This document shows positions 1-9,245 of a stretch of 64,000 nt of DNA, piece by piece. A program made the position numbers and the translations under genes. The DNA comes from Bacillus crepusculi (GTDB taxonomy: Bacteria; Bacillota; Bacilli; Bacillales; Bacillaceae): positions 186,001 through 250,000 of the forward strand of contig NZ_JACXXE010000004.1 in assembly GCF_014764715.1 (NCBI RefSeq), read 5' to 3'. The notes beneath the pieces are model-generated. The model saw only the letters and a program-made list of their open reading frames with translations. It was not told the DNA's origin and searched no databases. The stretch's first letter is position 1. Each line of letters starts with the position of its first letter.

Positions 1-1364
1 TCCAAACCGATCGCATGTCCGCCTCTATATTCTCCCGCTCCACCTGTATTCGGCAGAAGCTCATATCGGTGAACATGAATATCAATATGCTGCTCCAAGC
101 TCTCAATCGGTGTATTCTTTAAAAAGCCTGATGAATGATCAATTCCATCCACTCCATCAGCACCTTTTTGAGCACCACCGCCCCCGCCTAGTGGTTCGAC
201 AACAGACATTTTCCTGCCGCCTGTTTGATCGTCAGGAACAGAGAGAACAACAATGGCAGATTGACCAGCACCTGCCGCCGGCACTGCTTCAGGTAACAGC
301 TTACCAATGGCGCCCAGCACGACATTGTACAGTCTCATCGTAATCGAATGCCGAATACCGACAGAAGCCGGATATTCTGGATGTACGAGTGATCCTTTAG
401 GAGAAATGACATCGATTGGATACGTAATTCCGCCATTAATCGGTATAAATGGATCTTTACTAATGATGTAATTAATCAACCCTTGATAAAGGAAGGAATG
501 CTTCTGACCATTGGTGACAAGGTTAAAGGCTGTTTTTACTTGCGGGTCACATTCAGAAAAATCAAGCGTCAGCTGTTTACCTTTGACCGTTAACTTGATT
601 TTCAATCGGATCGGTACGTCCGAGATCATATCATCATCCAAATAATCAGCGAATTCACTTGTTCCATCAGGAATGGCTTCAATGACCTTTCCTGCACGAT
701 CCTCGGCTTGCTTCAGGAGGTCCATCATTCCTTGTTTCACTTCGTTTTTTCCAAATTTCTCGATCATTTCTTTTAACCGAATATCTGCTGTATTGACTGC
801 AGCAATCATTGCATTGATATCCCCATCATTTAAATGACTGGACCGGCTGTTAGCTCTTAGAAAGGTCCGGACGACTTGATTCTCTTTTCCACCTTCATAA
901 ATTTTCACAGGGGGGATTCTTAATCCCTCTTGATGAACATCCGTCGCAGTTGGTGAAATACTCGAAGGCACAAGTCCGCCCACATCACTTACATGAACAA
1001 AAGACCAGGCATAGCTTACAATTTCATCATCTACAAAAATGGGCTTTATGATATGGACATCTGGCAGATGAGTCGCTAAACCATCTGTCGTATAAGGGTC
1101 ATTTGTGATGATAATATCTCCTGGCTGCATCGGTCCGCTTTCTTCAATCGCTTTTTTTAGACTCAGCCCTAAAAAGATCGTCACACCGACAGTCTTTGGA
1201 TAAACAAAGAAATCTCCAGAAGGCGTGGCTAATGCTGTCGCAAAATCAGCCGATTCTTTTACGAAGGTCGTAAATGACGTTCGCTCAATGACATGCCCCA
1301 TGCCTGATGCAATCGCATTAAAATAACTGCGCATCATCTCAAGTTTTGCTGGATCTGTTCTCAT
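1..1364 (-). CDS. hyuB: Hydantoinase B / oxoprolinase subunit B (3' end beyond window)
   Basis: Partial gene; about 454 codons are present and the C-terminus runs off position 1. The frame is open from an ATG at 1364, preceded by GGGAGGCGG, and the last readable part (about 18-47) encodes TGGAGEYRGG, matching the glycine-rich GGxGxxRGG motif of the hydantoinase B / N-methylhydantoinase B family. With HyuA it would form an ATP-dependent cyclic-amide (hydantoin or 5-oxoproline type) hydrolase in the cytoplasm. It starts inside the end of hyuA (26-bp overlap), so the two are translationally coupled. The substrate cannot be told from sequence. Confidence 0.88.
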   Translation of the reverse strand, partial: MRTDPAKLEMMRSYFNAIASGMGHVIERTSFTTFVKESADFATALATPSGDFFVYPKTVGVTIFLGLSLKKAIEESGPMQPGDIIITNDPYTTDGLATHLPDVHIIKPIFVDDEIVSYAWSFVHVSDVGGLVPSSISPTATDVHQEGLRIPPVKIYEGGKENQVVRTFLRANSRSSHLNDGDINAMIAAVNTADIRLKEMIEKFGKNEVKQGMMDLLKQAEDRAGKVIEAIPDGTSEFADYLDDDMISDVPIRLKIKLTVKGKQLTLDFSECDPQVKTAFNLVTNGQKHSFLYQGLINYIISKDPFIPINGGITYPIDVISPKGSLVHPEYPASVGIRHSITMRLYNVVLGAIGKLLPEAVPAAGAGQSAIVVLSVPDDQTGGRKMSVVEPLGGGGGAQKGADGVDGIDHSSGFLKNTPIESLEQHIDIHVHRYELLPNTGGAGEYRGGHAIGL

Positions 1365-3423
1365 GTAACGCCGCCTCCCTTGAAATCACTAAGTTTCCTG
1401 ATGAATCAATGCTGCCTAACCAGTTTGGCAGGATCAATGTTGTCGTATCATCCTGCTCAATAATGGCAGGACCCTTTACGGCAGAACCTACTGACAAAGT
1501 ATCTCGGTTATAAACAGATGCTTCGTACTCTTTTTCTTCTATAAAGATACGTCTACAATGATATGGCTTCAATGACTGGCTACTGCTTTCATGAACAGGT
1601 GTGAAAGGCAGCGGCGGCGTCTCGCCTATGACTCGAACTCGTAAATGAGTAAACTCGATTTTCGCCCGATCATCTCTATGTCCATACTGACGCTTATGCA
1701 GCTTGTGAAATGCTTCAGAGAGTTGATGCAAGTCTTGTTCTTGCCTTAGCCAGTCAGCCGATATTGGCAATTCAATCTCAAATGCCTGCCCTTGATAGCG
1801 TGCGTCCGCCAATAATAGAATAGACGTCTGCTTGATATGCTGAATGTTTTGCTGACTGAACCAATCAGTCGCTTTACGCGAAAGCATCTCGTAATCTTGT
1901 TTTAATTGATCTATCGTATAGTCTTGTAAGCATATTTTCTTAGACAGCACCGCATCATGAATAAAATCAGCTGTGAGAGCGCCTAGCGCACATAATGTGC
2001 CAGGACTTGGAGGGACAACCACATTTTTTGCATGAATTTCTCTTGCGAGGAAATTTGCTACAACAGGTCCTGCGCCGCCAAACGCTAGCAAACTAAAATC
2101 TCTCGGGTCAAACCCTTGCTGCTCCATGACATTGCTTAATTCCGTATACATATTGGCTACAGCTACTTGAATCAGCTGATCCGCCGCCTGCTCAACCGTT
2201 TTATGAAGCTGATCTGCAATTGGCTGAAAGGCCATTTTCGCAGCAGACAGCTGTAATTGTAAATGTCCGCCGGCAAAGCGTTCTTGATTGAGATAACCGC
2301 ATATGAGAAACGCATCGGTTAAAGCTGCTTTCTCTCCCTTTCCATACGAAGCTGGACCCGGCTGAGAGCCTACGGACTCCGGTCCTGCCTTTAACAGTCC
2401 GCCCTGATCAATCCACGCTACAGAACCTCCACCTGCTCCTATCGAATACATCGCAACAGATGGGAGAATGATAGGAAAACCTGATAGCTGATTTGATTGG
2501 GCCATTGTAGGCTGTCCATTTTGAATGATAGAGATATCCGCACTTGTCCCCCCAACATCAAAAGTGATCAAATTGGATTCGTTCGCAGACGCTGCGATTC
2601 TTGCCGCACCAATGACACCAGCTGCCGGACCAGAAAAGAGAGTTTTAACAGGTGAGGTGGCTGCACTTTCTGCATCCATTAAACCACCATTTGATTGCGT
2701 AATGTATGGAGAAATTGGTACACCTTTCTCTTTCAAGCGGCTTTTCAATGTTTGTAAATACTGCTTCACCTTTGGTTGAATGTACAAATTGACAACAGAC
2801 ATCACTGTACGCTCATACTCCCTCATTTGAGGCCATAATTCAGATGAAGTAAGGACTTCTAGCTGCGGATAATGGTGGTTAATATAAGCTTTTGCCTGTA
2901 ATTCATGAACTGGATTTTGATAACTATGTAAAAATGAAATGACAATACCTGCTAGCTTTTTAGATATGACCTGCTGGACAGCATCATCTAATTGCTGCAG
3001 ATGGAGAGGTTTTTTGATCATACCATCATGTAACAACCTTTCAGAGATTGGATATACATGCTTTCGTGGTATCAATGGTTCTGGCAAACGAGAATTGAAG
3101 TCATAAGGAATGGGTAGTCGTAAACGTTGTAGTGACAAAATATCTTGAAAACCTTCCGTCACAAAAAGGGCTAAATCTGCTCCTTTTCGTTGCAATAATG
3201 TATTAAGACCGATTGTCATTCCGTGAACGAGATATTGGATTTTGGATAAATCGACACCTCTTTCTTTTAGAAGGTTTAGCCCATTGATAATTCCCTGGGC
3301 TGGGTCATCAGTCACTGTGGGTGTTTTGAGTTCAGTCAGCTCCCCTGTAGCTTCATTCATCAGCGATAAATCAGTAAATGTTCCGCCTATGTCTATTCCG
3401 AGCCGATAAGAGACATCCGCCAT
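1339..3423 (-). CDS. hyuA: Hydantoinase A / oxoprolinase subunit A
   Basis: A 694-residue protein, full length for the family. The N-terminus carries LGIDIGGTFTDL (ASKHA phosphate-1 loop) and the middle carries ITFDVGGTSADISII (phosphate-2), followed by LLAFGGAGPVVANFLARE. These are hallmarks of the HyuA / 5-oxoprolinase ATPase family, which couples ATP hydrolysis to opening of a cyclic amide together with HyuB. The start at 3423 has AGGAGGGAAG upstream. It is first in a minus-strand operon with hyuB. Hydantoin, N-methylhydantoin and 5-oxoproline are all possible substrates; no racemase or carbamoylase gene is visible in the window. Confidence 0.9.
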   Translation of the reverse strand: MADVSYRLGIDIGGTFTDLSLMNEATGELTELKTPTVTDDPAQGIINGLNLLKERGVDLSKIQYLVHGMTIGLNTLLQRKGADLALFVTEGFQDILSLQRLRLPIPYDFNSRLPEPLIPRKHVYPISERLLHDGMIKKPLHLQQLDDAVQQVISKKLAGIVISFLHSYQNPVHELQAKAYINHHYPQLEVLTSSELWPQMREYERTVMSVVNLYIQPKVKQYLQTLKSRLKEKGVPISPYITQSNGGLMDAESAATSPVKTLFSGPAAGVIGAARIAASANESNLITFDVGGTSADISIIQNGQPTMAQSNQLSGFPIILPSVAMYSIGAGGGSVAWIDQGGLLKAGPESVGSQPGPASYGKGEKAALTDAFLICGYLNQERFAGGHLQLQLSAAKMAFQPIADQLHKTVEQAADQLIQVAVANMYTELSNVMEQQGFDPRDFSLLAFGGAGPVVANFLAREIHAKNVVVPPSPGTLCALGALTADFIHDAVLSKKICLQDYTIDQLKQDYEMLSRKATDWFSQQNIQHIKQTSILLLADARYQGQAFEIELPISADWLRQEQDLHQLSEAFHKLHKRQYGHRDDRAKIEFTHLRVRVIGETPPLPFTPVHESSSQSLKPYHCRRIFIEEKEYEASVYNRDTLSVGSAVKGPAIIEQDDTTTLILPNWLGSIDSSGNLVISREAALHENRSSKT

Positions 3424-3675
3424 TTGTACTTCCCTCCTACAATGTAAATGGAATCATATTTTGATAAATTACGACATTTTTTGATATTTGACTCCATATT
3501 ATTAAAGCATATCGGTCTAGTCAATTTTATTTTTTTGAAATTTCTGTGTGTTAAATTCTTGAAATTAGCCCAAAAAGCAATGATAAAGCCGTTTTGCATC
3601 AGCATAATCAATTTATGAGCAGTGAAATTAAAATTTTTATGGATTTCTACAAGTATGAAAAGAGAGAAAACGAAT

Positions 3676-3709
3676 AAAAAATGTTTTTCGAACTTTAAAA
3701 GACGTTTTT
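3676..3709 (+). promoter_or_regulatory. ComK box (two AT-boxes, 8-bp spacer)
   Basis: Two AAAA-N5-TTTT AT-boxes lie at 3676-3688 and 3697-3709, separated by exactly 8 bp, one of the three spacings (8, 18, 31) described for ComK targets in B. subtilis. A TATACT -10 at 3743-3748 lacks a good -35, as expected of an activator-dependent promoter. It points at nucA, a known ComK target. The remainder of the 3424-3790 intergenic stretch is AT-rich and also holds the divergent hyuA start; nothing else was recognised in it. Confidence 0.8.
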
Positions 3710-3790
3710 TCAAAACCAGGAGAAATTGGTAAGTAATTCTGCTATACTTCTGTTTACAAAATACGCAAAAAAGAAAGAGAGCTAGCATCT

Positions 3791-4219
3791 ATGAAACTTC
3801 TTAAAACCATTCTCTTGCTTTTATTGATTATCATTGGTGTAGCAACAGGCTATATCCAGCTGGAGCAAGGCAAACAAGAGACGACGAATTCAGCTTACGA
3901 CAAAACCATTCACTTTCCATCAGATCGTTATCCAGAAACAGCCAAGCACATAGAAGAGGCAATTGATGAAGGCCAATCCTCCATTTGTACGATTGATCGT
4001 AAAAATAGCGATGAGCAGAGAGAGCGATCACTTCGTGGGGTTCCAACAAAGCGTGGATATGATCGGGACGAATGGCCGATGGCGATGTGTAAAGAAGGAG
4101 GCACAGGAGCTTCTGTGAAATATGTAAGACCTTCAGATAACAGAGGGGCAGGCTCATGGGTAAGTCATCAATTATCAGATAATCCTGATGGCACAAGAAT
4201 CCAATTTATCATTGATTAG
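3791..4219 (+). CDS. nucA: DNA-entry nuclease NucA (ComI)
   Basis: A 142-residue protein with one N-terminal hydrophobic segment (about residues 4-21) acting as membrane anchor or signal, then a NucA/NucB domain. The signature runs through [20 protein letters not shown], a His-less DRDEWP active site, and DNRGAGSWV. In B. subtilis NucA cuts bound double-stranded DNA at the cell surface during competence; close resemblance over the whole length (for example [14 protein letters not shown]) favours NucA over the secreted sporulation nuclease NucB. A ComK box sits about 80-115 bp upstream. The inhibitor gene nin lies two genes on, beyond a chemoreceptor gene. Confidence 0.9.
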   Translation: MKLLKTILLLLLIIIGVATGYIQLEQGKQETTNSAYDKTIHFPSDRYPETAKHIEEAIDEGQSSICTIDRKNSDEQRERSLRGVPTKRGYDRDEWPMAMCKEGGTGASVKYVRPSDNRGAGSWVSHQLSDNPDGTRIQFIID

Positions 4220-4346
4220 TCCCATTCATCTTTTCTACATTAAAAAAAATTCCGCGTAACGGCTTGCAGGTATTTCAAACATTTTTTTCATGCCGATAAA
4301 CCTTAAGGAGGGATACCCTACCTTATACCTAAAGGAGTCAAAAAGC

Positions 4347-6044
4347 ATGAAGAAAAAGGGAAAACTGAGGCTTGGTGCCAAAATAATGCTGATCTTTTTA
4401 AGTGTCCTCATCGTCTTTTCAGCTGTTGTTGGTTATGTAGTGAATCGCGAAATGACAGAGAACATTAAACAGATGGCCACTGAAAAAGCAAAAGGTGATT
4501 TAAAACTAGGATACGCCTACCTAAATGAAAAGGTGGCTGGCTCATGGCAGATTAAAGAAGACAAGCTATACAAAGGAGAGACCCAAATCAATGATCATGA
4601 TACATTGGTTGATCAATTAGCCGATTACACCGGAGACACAATTACGATTTTTCAAGGAAATACCCGTGTCGCCACGAATGTCATGTTAAACGGGAAACGA
4701 GCTGTGGGTACAGAGGTCTCACCTGAAGTAAAGGCTACTGTTTTAGATAAAGGAGAAAATTATTACGGAACGGCAAATGTTGCCGGGAAAGACTATCAAA
4801 CGGCGTATATGCCGATCAAAAATGCTGCAGGCGAAACGATTGGTATTTTTTATACCGGTGCCAATCAGAGCATGATTTCACAAATGCTTCAGTCATTCTA
4901 TATTCAATTTGTGATTGTCCTGCTGTTAAGTCTTATCCTTTCTGTCGTCATCATTTCTATTTTTACAAAACGGATTCAGACACGCCTCAAGCACATGGCT
5001 TCTGCGATTAAAAGTGCAGGCGAAGGAGATTTGACAATCAATGTGACAGATCACGCTGGCGATGAACTTTCTGACCTGGCAGGCCACTTTAATAAGATGC
5101 GGGAAAAATTAAATCAAACCATTTTAAATGTCATGAATACATCTGATTTAGTGGCCACCTCCTCTGAGCAGCTATCAGCTAGCGCAGAAGAAACGAGTGC
5201 AGCATCAGAAAAAATCACCCACACTATCCAAGAAATTGCACAATCATCAGAAGAACAGTCAGCTCAAATGACAGCAAGTGAACACAAGATGATTCAAATA
5301 TCCAATGAGCTGACAAACATCACTGAAAATGCGGGACAAATGGCTTCAAGAAGTCAATTTGCACAAGAAATGTCCCAAAAAGGTGTACAGAATATTGGGG
5401 AAGTTCATTCACAAATGACGTCTATTGCAAAATCAATTGAAGAGAATGGTACGGCGATTCAAGCATTGGAAACACGTTCAGTCGAAATTGATCATATTTC
5501 CAAAGTCATTACAGACATCGCCAATCAAACGAATCTTCTTGCTCTTAATGCAGCAATTGAGGCTGCACGAGCAGGTGAACACGGTAAAGGCTTTGCCGTT
5601 GTTGCTGACGAAGTGAGGAAGCTAGCTGAAGAATCTCAAGCATCATCAAACATGATTTCCCATCTCATTTCTGAAATACAAAAAGAGATGACACATTCTA
5701 CGAGTGCAATCAAACGAGTAAGAGAGGAAGCGGCTCAAGGGACTGTCCTTATCTCTCATACAGAGGAATCCTTTATTGATATTCAGCAGTCAATGAGAGA
5801 TATGGCAGATGGCATTAAACATTTATCGAGTGCATCACAAAAAATCGCAGCTTATACAAACGATGCGAAACAGTCCTTTGCCTCCATCACAGAAGGCGTT
5901 AAACTGACGAGTGAACATTCACAGCAAGTAGCCGGTTTAACAGAGGAACAATTTGCCGCAATGGAAGAAGTAACAGCTTCATCAGAAGCACTTGCCCATT
6001 TAGCAGGAGACTTAAAAGAAATGGTTTCACAATTTCACATCTAG
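4347..6044 (+). CDS. Methyl-accepting chemotaxis protein, TlpC-like
   Basis: A 565-residue membrane chemoreceptor. The ATG at 4347 is chosen because AAAGGAGTC lies just upstream and the first transmembrane helix follows at about residues 10-32; an in-frame ATG at 4290 is also possible (AAGGAGGG occurs downstream of it, not upstream). Layout: helix 1, extracellular single-Cache-like sensor (about 35-185), helix 2 (about 190-215), HAMP, then the signalling coiled coil with the conserved tip [20 protein letters not shown]. It should relay ligand state to CheA/CheW. Position next to nucA/nin matches B. subtilis tlpC, but here it lies between those two genes. Ligand unknown. Confidence 0.88.
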   Translation: MKKKGKLRLGAKIMLIFLSVLIVFSAVVGYVVNREMTENIKQMATEKAKGDLKLGYAYLNEKVAGSWQIKEDKLYKGETQINDHDTLVDQLADYTGDTITIFQGNTRVATNVMLNGKRAVGTEVSPEVKATVLDKGENYYGTANVAGKDYQTAYMPIKNAAGETIGIFYTGANQSMISQMLQSFYIQFVIVLLLSLILSVVIISIFTKRIQTRLKHMASAIKSAGEGDLTINVTDHAGDELSDLAGHFNKMREKLNQTILNVMNTSDLVATSSEQLSASAEETSAASEKITHTIQEIAQSSEEQSAQMTASEHKMIQISNELTNITENAGQMASRSQFAQEMSQKGVQNIGEVHSQMTSIAKSIEENGTAIQALETRSVEIDHISKVITDIANQTNLLALNAAIEAARAGEHGKGFAVVADEVRKLAEESQASSNMISHLISEIQKEMTHSTSAIKRVREEAAQGTVLISHTEESFIDIQQSMRDMADGIKHLSSASQKIAAYTNDAKQSFASITEGVKLTSEHSQQVAGLTEEQFAAMEEVTASSEALAHLAGDLKEMVSQFHI

Positions 6045-6060
6045 ACCCCTCAAACAATAG

Positions 6061-6086
6061 CGCAAGACGGCGACAATCGTCTTGCT
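6061..6086 (+). terminator. Weak hairpin after the chemoreceptor gene
   Basis: GCAAGACG and CGTCTTGC form an 8-bp stem with an 8-nt loop about 17 bp after the stop codon. No T-run follows, so it may only attenuate and allow read-through into nin. Confidence 0.4.
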
Positions 6087-6164
6087 GCCTAACATTCTCT
6101 TCAAAGTTCATTCTTTCAAGCATTCACATTTCAACGAAAACCTAATAATTAAGGAGCTGTTTAT

Positions 6165-6551
6165 ATGAATGACTTAAATCAAACCTATTCCTTATCGATT
6201 TCCTATCATCAAATCACCGTATACGCTGGAAGCGATGCACCACCTGTAATTGATTGGACAGATGATGACATTCTTCAGGGATTCGCAACTGGCGATCAGG
6301 GTGTTTCTTTTGAAGGGGTCAATAACGGAAAGGCATCTATTATCGTGACATTAAATGAAAATAAGCCGCCAGCATCTGTTGATAGAGTCATAACAGTGCC
6401 ATTTACACATTCAAGCGATCAAGTTCAAATCACAAGCGTCATGGCACAGGTTCTGTCTTTCCCCATTCCAAGAGGAGACTATCAGCTCACCTGCTATACC
6501 TCACAGCAGCCAGATCAAGACGTTTATTATGTAAATTTCCAATCTGTGTAG
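6165..6551 (+). CDS. nin: NucA inhibitor Nin / competence protein ComJ
   Basis: A 128-residue soluble protein without signal peptide. It resembles B. subtilis Nin (ComJ) in LSISYHQITVY, PPVIDWTDDDI, FPIPRGDYQLTCYT and overall length. Nin binds and inhibits the NucA nuclease, presumably protecting the producing cell's DNA. The start at 6165 has AAGGAGCTG upstream. No ComK box is visible directly in front of it, so co-expression with nucA would need read-through across the chemoreceptor gene. It converges with the acetyltransferase gene, whose stop is only 2 bp away. Confidence 0.88.
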   Translation: MNDLNQTYSLSISYHQITVYAGSDAPPVIDWTDDDILQGFATGDQGVSFEGVNNGKASIIVTLNENKPPASVDRVITVPFTHSSDQVQITSVMAQVLSFPIPRGDYQLTCYTSQQPDQDVYYVNFQSV

Positions 6552-6552
6552 A

Positions 6553-7359
6553 TCACGACTGATCGTATAGTTCAAGCCACTTTTCCGCATAGTCTACCGA
6601 TTCTCTTACCGGTAATAAATACGAATTGGCAAGCCCAATTTGACCGCGGTGATGAGTGCCTCCTGATTGCACAAAATCACGACCAATCTGTTCAAATAGC
6701 TCTTCTCTCGTGATGATATCTTGGTACTCTTTCCATACCCTCCATCCATTTTCTAAAATAGGAGCTCCTCGTGTCATAAGGTCTTGCTGAGGGATTCTAT
6801 ATTCAGCTAAGTGGAAGGCTGTATGACTCTCGAATGATGTACCAATCAGCAGCACTTGAGCATCAAGATCGTACATTCGCCCAAGTGGCGAATGTTCACC
6901 TAAACCATAAGATAACGCATGGTGTTGCAGAATTTCATATTTTCTTTTCCCCCAAGCGGTAAATGAAAAATGAGGATGATTGCTTCTCGTCACGCCTGGG
7001 TACTTCCAGAACGTTTCCGCTACCTTTCCCATTGCTGTTGGCGTCGTGTAAGCCGGATCAAATGCAGGCATCGTCTCTTTAATCGATTTCCACCATGAAT
7101 AAGGGACAGGCGGATCGATCCAATCAGCGGGATCAGAAAGCTCTAATGTTTGCGCCGGCATAACCAGTGTTCCCTCTTCTGTTACGGTTTCCATTAATGC
7201 TTGTATGACGGCTACAGCACCTCCATTCACCCAACCGATAGATGATAAAGACGAGTGAACACATAAAATCATGCCTTTTTTCACACCAAGTTGAACCAAG
7301 TCTGCTTTGATTCTTTCCTTTGTCATCGGTTCAGCTTGATTTTCGATTAATTTTTGCAT
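6553..7359 (-). CDS. AAC(3)-family aminoglycoside N-acetyltransferase-like protein (YokD type)
   Basis: A 268-residue protein of the antibiotic N-acetyltransferase (AAC(3)) family: VHSSLSSIGWVNGGA near residue 35, HPHFSFTAWGK in the middle, and EHSPLGRMYDLDAQVLLIGT followed by HLAEYR. Family members transfer acetyl from acetyl-CoA to an amino group, classically on aminoglycosides; the chromosomal Bacillus homologue YokD has no firmly established natural substrate. The N-terminal start at 7359 lies behind GGAGGAAATG. The gene is upstream-adjacent to an Lrp regulator on the same strand and is probably not a mobile resistance gene, given its ordinary composition and setting. Confidence 0.85.
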   Translation of the reverse strand: MQKLIENQAEPMTKERIKADLVQLGVKKGMILCVHSSLSSIGWVNGGAVAVIQALMETVTEEGTLVMPAQTLELSDPADWIDPPVPYSWWKSIKETMPAFDPAYTTPTAMGKVAETFWKYPGVTRSNHPHFSFTAWGKRKYEILQHHALSYGLGEHSPLGRMYDLDAQVLLIGTSFESHTAFHLAEYRIPQQDLMTRGAPILENGWRVWKEYQDIITREELFEQIGRDFVQSGGTHHRGQIGLANSYLLPVRESVDYAEKWLELYDQS

Positions 7360-7391
7360 CGCTACATTTCCTCCTGAGTCTCTTTCTTCTA

Positions 7392-7805
7392 TTACTGATG
7401 AATGAGACGTTTAACCGCAATAGATAATTTATCATTCGCGTAATTTGTCAGCTCCGTTAAAAACTGATCAAGTTCATCATGACTAGCGAAATGTCCTTCA
7501 GCCATATAACAGCCCTCTCCACTTATTTTAAATAAATTCTTGATTTCTTCCTTTTGATCAAGAAACGACAGGAGTGGTTCGTGATGACTACGGGTATAGA
7601 GCTGCATAAATGTTTGGATGGTCTTCTGTGTCCGCCAGTCAATCGAAATGGTGTATGCTTCAATTACACCCTCTTCTTCTAGCTTTAACACACGATTTGC
7701 AACAGCTTGCCCGGTTAAATGAACTTTTTTGCCTAATGCTTTCATGGTTAACCGACTATTCTTTGAGAGTTCTTTTAAAATGTCCATATCTGTTTGGTCT
7801 AGCAT
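7392..7805 (-). CDS. Lrp/AsnC-family transcriptional regulator
   Basis: About 137 residues from the ATG at 7805 (MLDQTDMDILKEL), preferred because Lrp proteins start just before this helix and GAAAGAGATG lies upstream; an in-frame start at 7856 would add 17 residues. The N-terminal winged helix-turn-helix (LSKNSRLTMKALGKKVHLTG) is followed by an RAM-type ligand domain (KISGEGCYMAEGHF). Such regulators usually sense amino acids as oligomers. It is divergent from the metallo-hydrolase gene, with about 65-115 bp shared upstream region, suggesting it controls that gene and/or the acetyltransferase behind it. Confidence 0.85.
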   Translation of the reverse strand: MLDQTDMDILKELSKNSRLTMKALGKKVHLTGQAVANRVLKLEEEGVIEAYTISIDWRTQKTIQTFMQLYTRSHHEPLLSFLDQKEEIKNLFKISGEGCYMAEGHFASHDELDQFLTELTNYANDKLSIAVKRLIHQ

Positions 7806-7920
7806 TGGCTCATCTCTTTCAAAAATCAAGTCCTTTCGCCGAAAGACTTTCATCATCCTCTGTCACTTGGAGCTCTTTTAATATACTGTAAACTTAATCA
7901 GAAAAAAAGGAGGCCTTTTT

Positions 7921-8697
7921 ATGAAAATCACACTCATTCGCAATGCTACTTTATACCTTCACTATGGTCCGTCCACTTTCTTAATCGATCCCTTTTTAGC
8001 ACCCAAAGGAACATATCCACCGTTCCCTCATACAGCCAATCAACATCTGAACAACCCCATTGTGGATCTGCCTGTAAACATTGATTTAGACAAGATGTTA
8101 CAGCCGAATGCTGTCTTACTCACTCATTTACACGTGGATCACTTTGACGATGAGGCGAAAAGAACATTAGCTCAAGATCAACCCATTTATACTCAATCGG
8201 AGAAGGACCAAAAAGAAGTCAAAGACGCCGGCTTCCAGTATGTCACATGTCTTGAAGATGAAATGGATATTGGCGGTGTTCATATAAAACGTACAGGTGG
8301 ACAGCATGGGACAGGAGAAACTGCAAAACGGATGGGACAGGTCAGCGGTTTTGTTTTCTCTCATCCTAATGAACCCACCCTTTATATTGCGGGCGATACC
8401 ATTTGGTGTGATGAGCCCAAAGAGGTTGTCAATACATGTCAGCCAGATGTCATTGTGGTTAATAGTGGGGCTGCGCAATTTTTAGAGGGCGATCCGATTA
8501 CAATGACCAAGGAAGAGGTGTTAGACATTTATCGTTCTCATCCAAATGCTCAAATTGTCGCTTGTCATCTTGAAGCTGTGAATCATTGCTTGTTAACACG
8601 AGCAGCTTTAGAGGCTTACATTCAAGAGCAACATGCAGATCAAGCCATTTTTGTCCCTCAAGATGGTGAAAGTCTAACCTTCTCAAAAGCGCAATAA
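7921..8697 (+). CDS. Metallo-beta-lactamase-fold hydrolase (UlaG/YddR-like)
   Basis: A 258-residue protein with the zinc-binding THLHVDHFD motif (H69, H71, D73, H74), a second ligand region at GQHGTGE, the AGDTIW strand and a C-terminal ACHLEAVNHC histidine. This is the UlaG-like branch of the metallo-beta-lactamase superfamily. No signal peptide is seen, so it should be cytoplasmic. In B. subtilis a similar hydrolase gene (yddR) lies near lrpA/lrpB; here the partner is the divergent Lrp regulator. Substrate unknown. The start has AAGGAGGCC upstream. Confidence 0.85.
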   Translation: MKITLIRNATLYLHYGPSTFLIDPFLAPKGTYPPFPHTANQHLNNPIVDLPVNIDLDKMLQPNAVLLTHLHVDHFDDEAKRTLAQDQPIYTQSEKDQKEVKDAGFQYVTCLEDEMDIGGVHIKRTGGQHGTGETAKRMGQVSGFVFSHPNEPTLYIAGDTIWCDEPKEVVNTCQPDVIVVNSGAAQFLEGDPITMTKEEVLDIYRSHPNAQIVACHLEAVNHCLLTRAALEAYIQEQHADQAIFVPQDGESLTFSKAQ

Positions 8698-8704
8698 GCA
8701 AGAA

Positions 8705-8729
8705 AAACCGGCACCTCTCTGCCGGTTTC
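8705..8729. terminator. Bidirectional intrinsic terminator
   Basis: AAACCGGCA (8705-8713) pairs with TGCCGGTTT (8720-8728) between two convergent stops. The minus-strand transcript (yckD) gets the better T-run. Confidence 0.85.
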
Positions 8730-8733
8730 ATCA

Positions 8734-9063
8734 TTATGGTCGATGGTGCTGTGGCTTTTTCAGTAATGGAACAAATCCATTATTTTTTAAGTGTTCGTAA
8801 TGCTCATCCATTCGTTTCGTGATGTGTGTGCCTTGTTCCTTTGTTAACACACCATACTGTACATATTTTTTAATGACTTCTTTTCGTTTAGAAAGAATTT
8901 GTTGCTCAAGCACTTCGATTTGTTTTTGTTGTTCTGTCGATAATTTTACTTGATGCGTCACTGGACGCTTTTCCATTTGTGGTGTTTCTCCATGAGCCGT
9001 TTCCATATAGAAACCAAATAACAGCATCATCGTTAATATGATCACGCCACTTAATTTTTTCAT
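8734..9063 (-). CDS. yckD: YckD-like secreted protein (DUF2680)
   Basis: About 109 residues from the ATG at 9063, which has GGAGGGAGC 9 bases upstream; an in-frame ATG at 9090 has none. Residues 1-25 form a signal peptide (KKLSGVIILTMMLLFGFYME, Ala-His-Gly cleavage region). The mature part is a short charged helix pair (STEQQKQIEVLEQQILSKRK … LTKEQGTHI), the DUF2680 pattern of B. subtilis YckD. Its function is unknown. In B. subtilis it also lies near yckA/yckB and nin/nucA. Confidence 0.8.
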   Translation of the reverse strand: MKKLSGVIILTMMLLFGFYMETAHGETPQMEKRPVTHQVKLSTEQQKQIEVLEQQILSKRKEVIKKYVQYGVLTKEQGTHITKRMDEHYEHLKNNGFVPLLKKPQHHRP

Positions 9064-9245
9064 CAATAATGCTCCCTCCTTTATTCGCATTTATTTTGCA
9101 CACGCTTTCCTTTTTTATACATTCTTTCACAGCACCAAATTGCACATAATATTCTTACTTTTTCGCTTTTCGTCTGAAAACGTTGTCCTAACTGAAAAAG
9201 CATGCTATGTTTTGTTTTGTATAAAAAATAGAGGAGGATTCTTAA

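Noticed and set aside
3393-3788. Open frame of 131 codons on the minus strand in the hyuA-nucA gap
   Set aside because: Low-complexity, AT-driven composition, no ribosome site, overlaps the hyuA start and the ComK box on the other strand.
6553-7359. AAC(3)-type gene as an acquired resistance determinant
   Set aside because: No mobile element or repeat nearby and composition like its neighbours; chromosomal AAC(3)-like proteins are usual in Bacillus.
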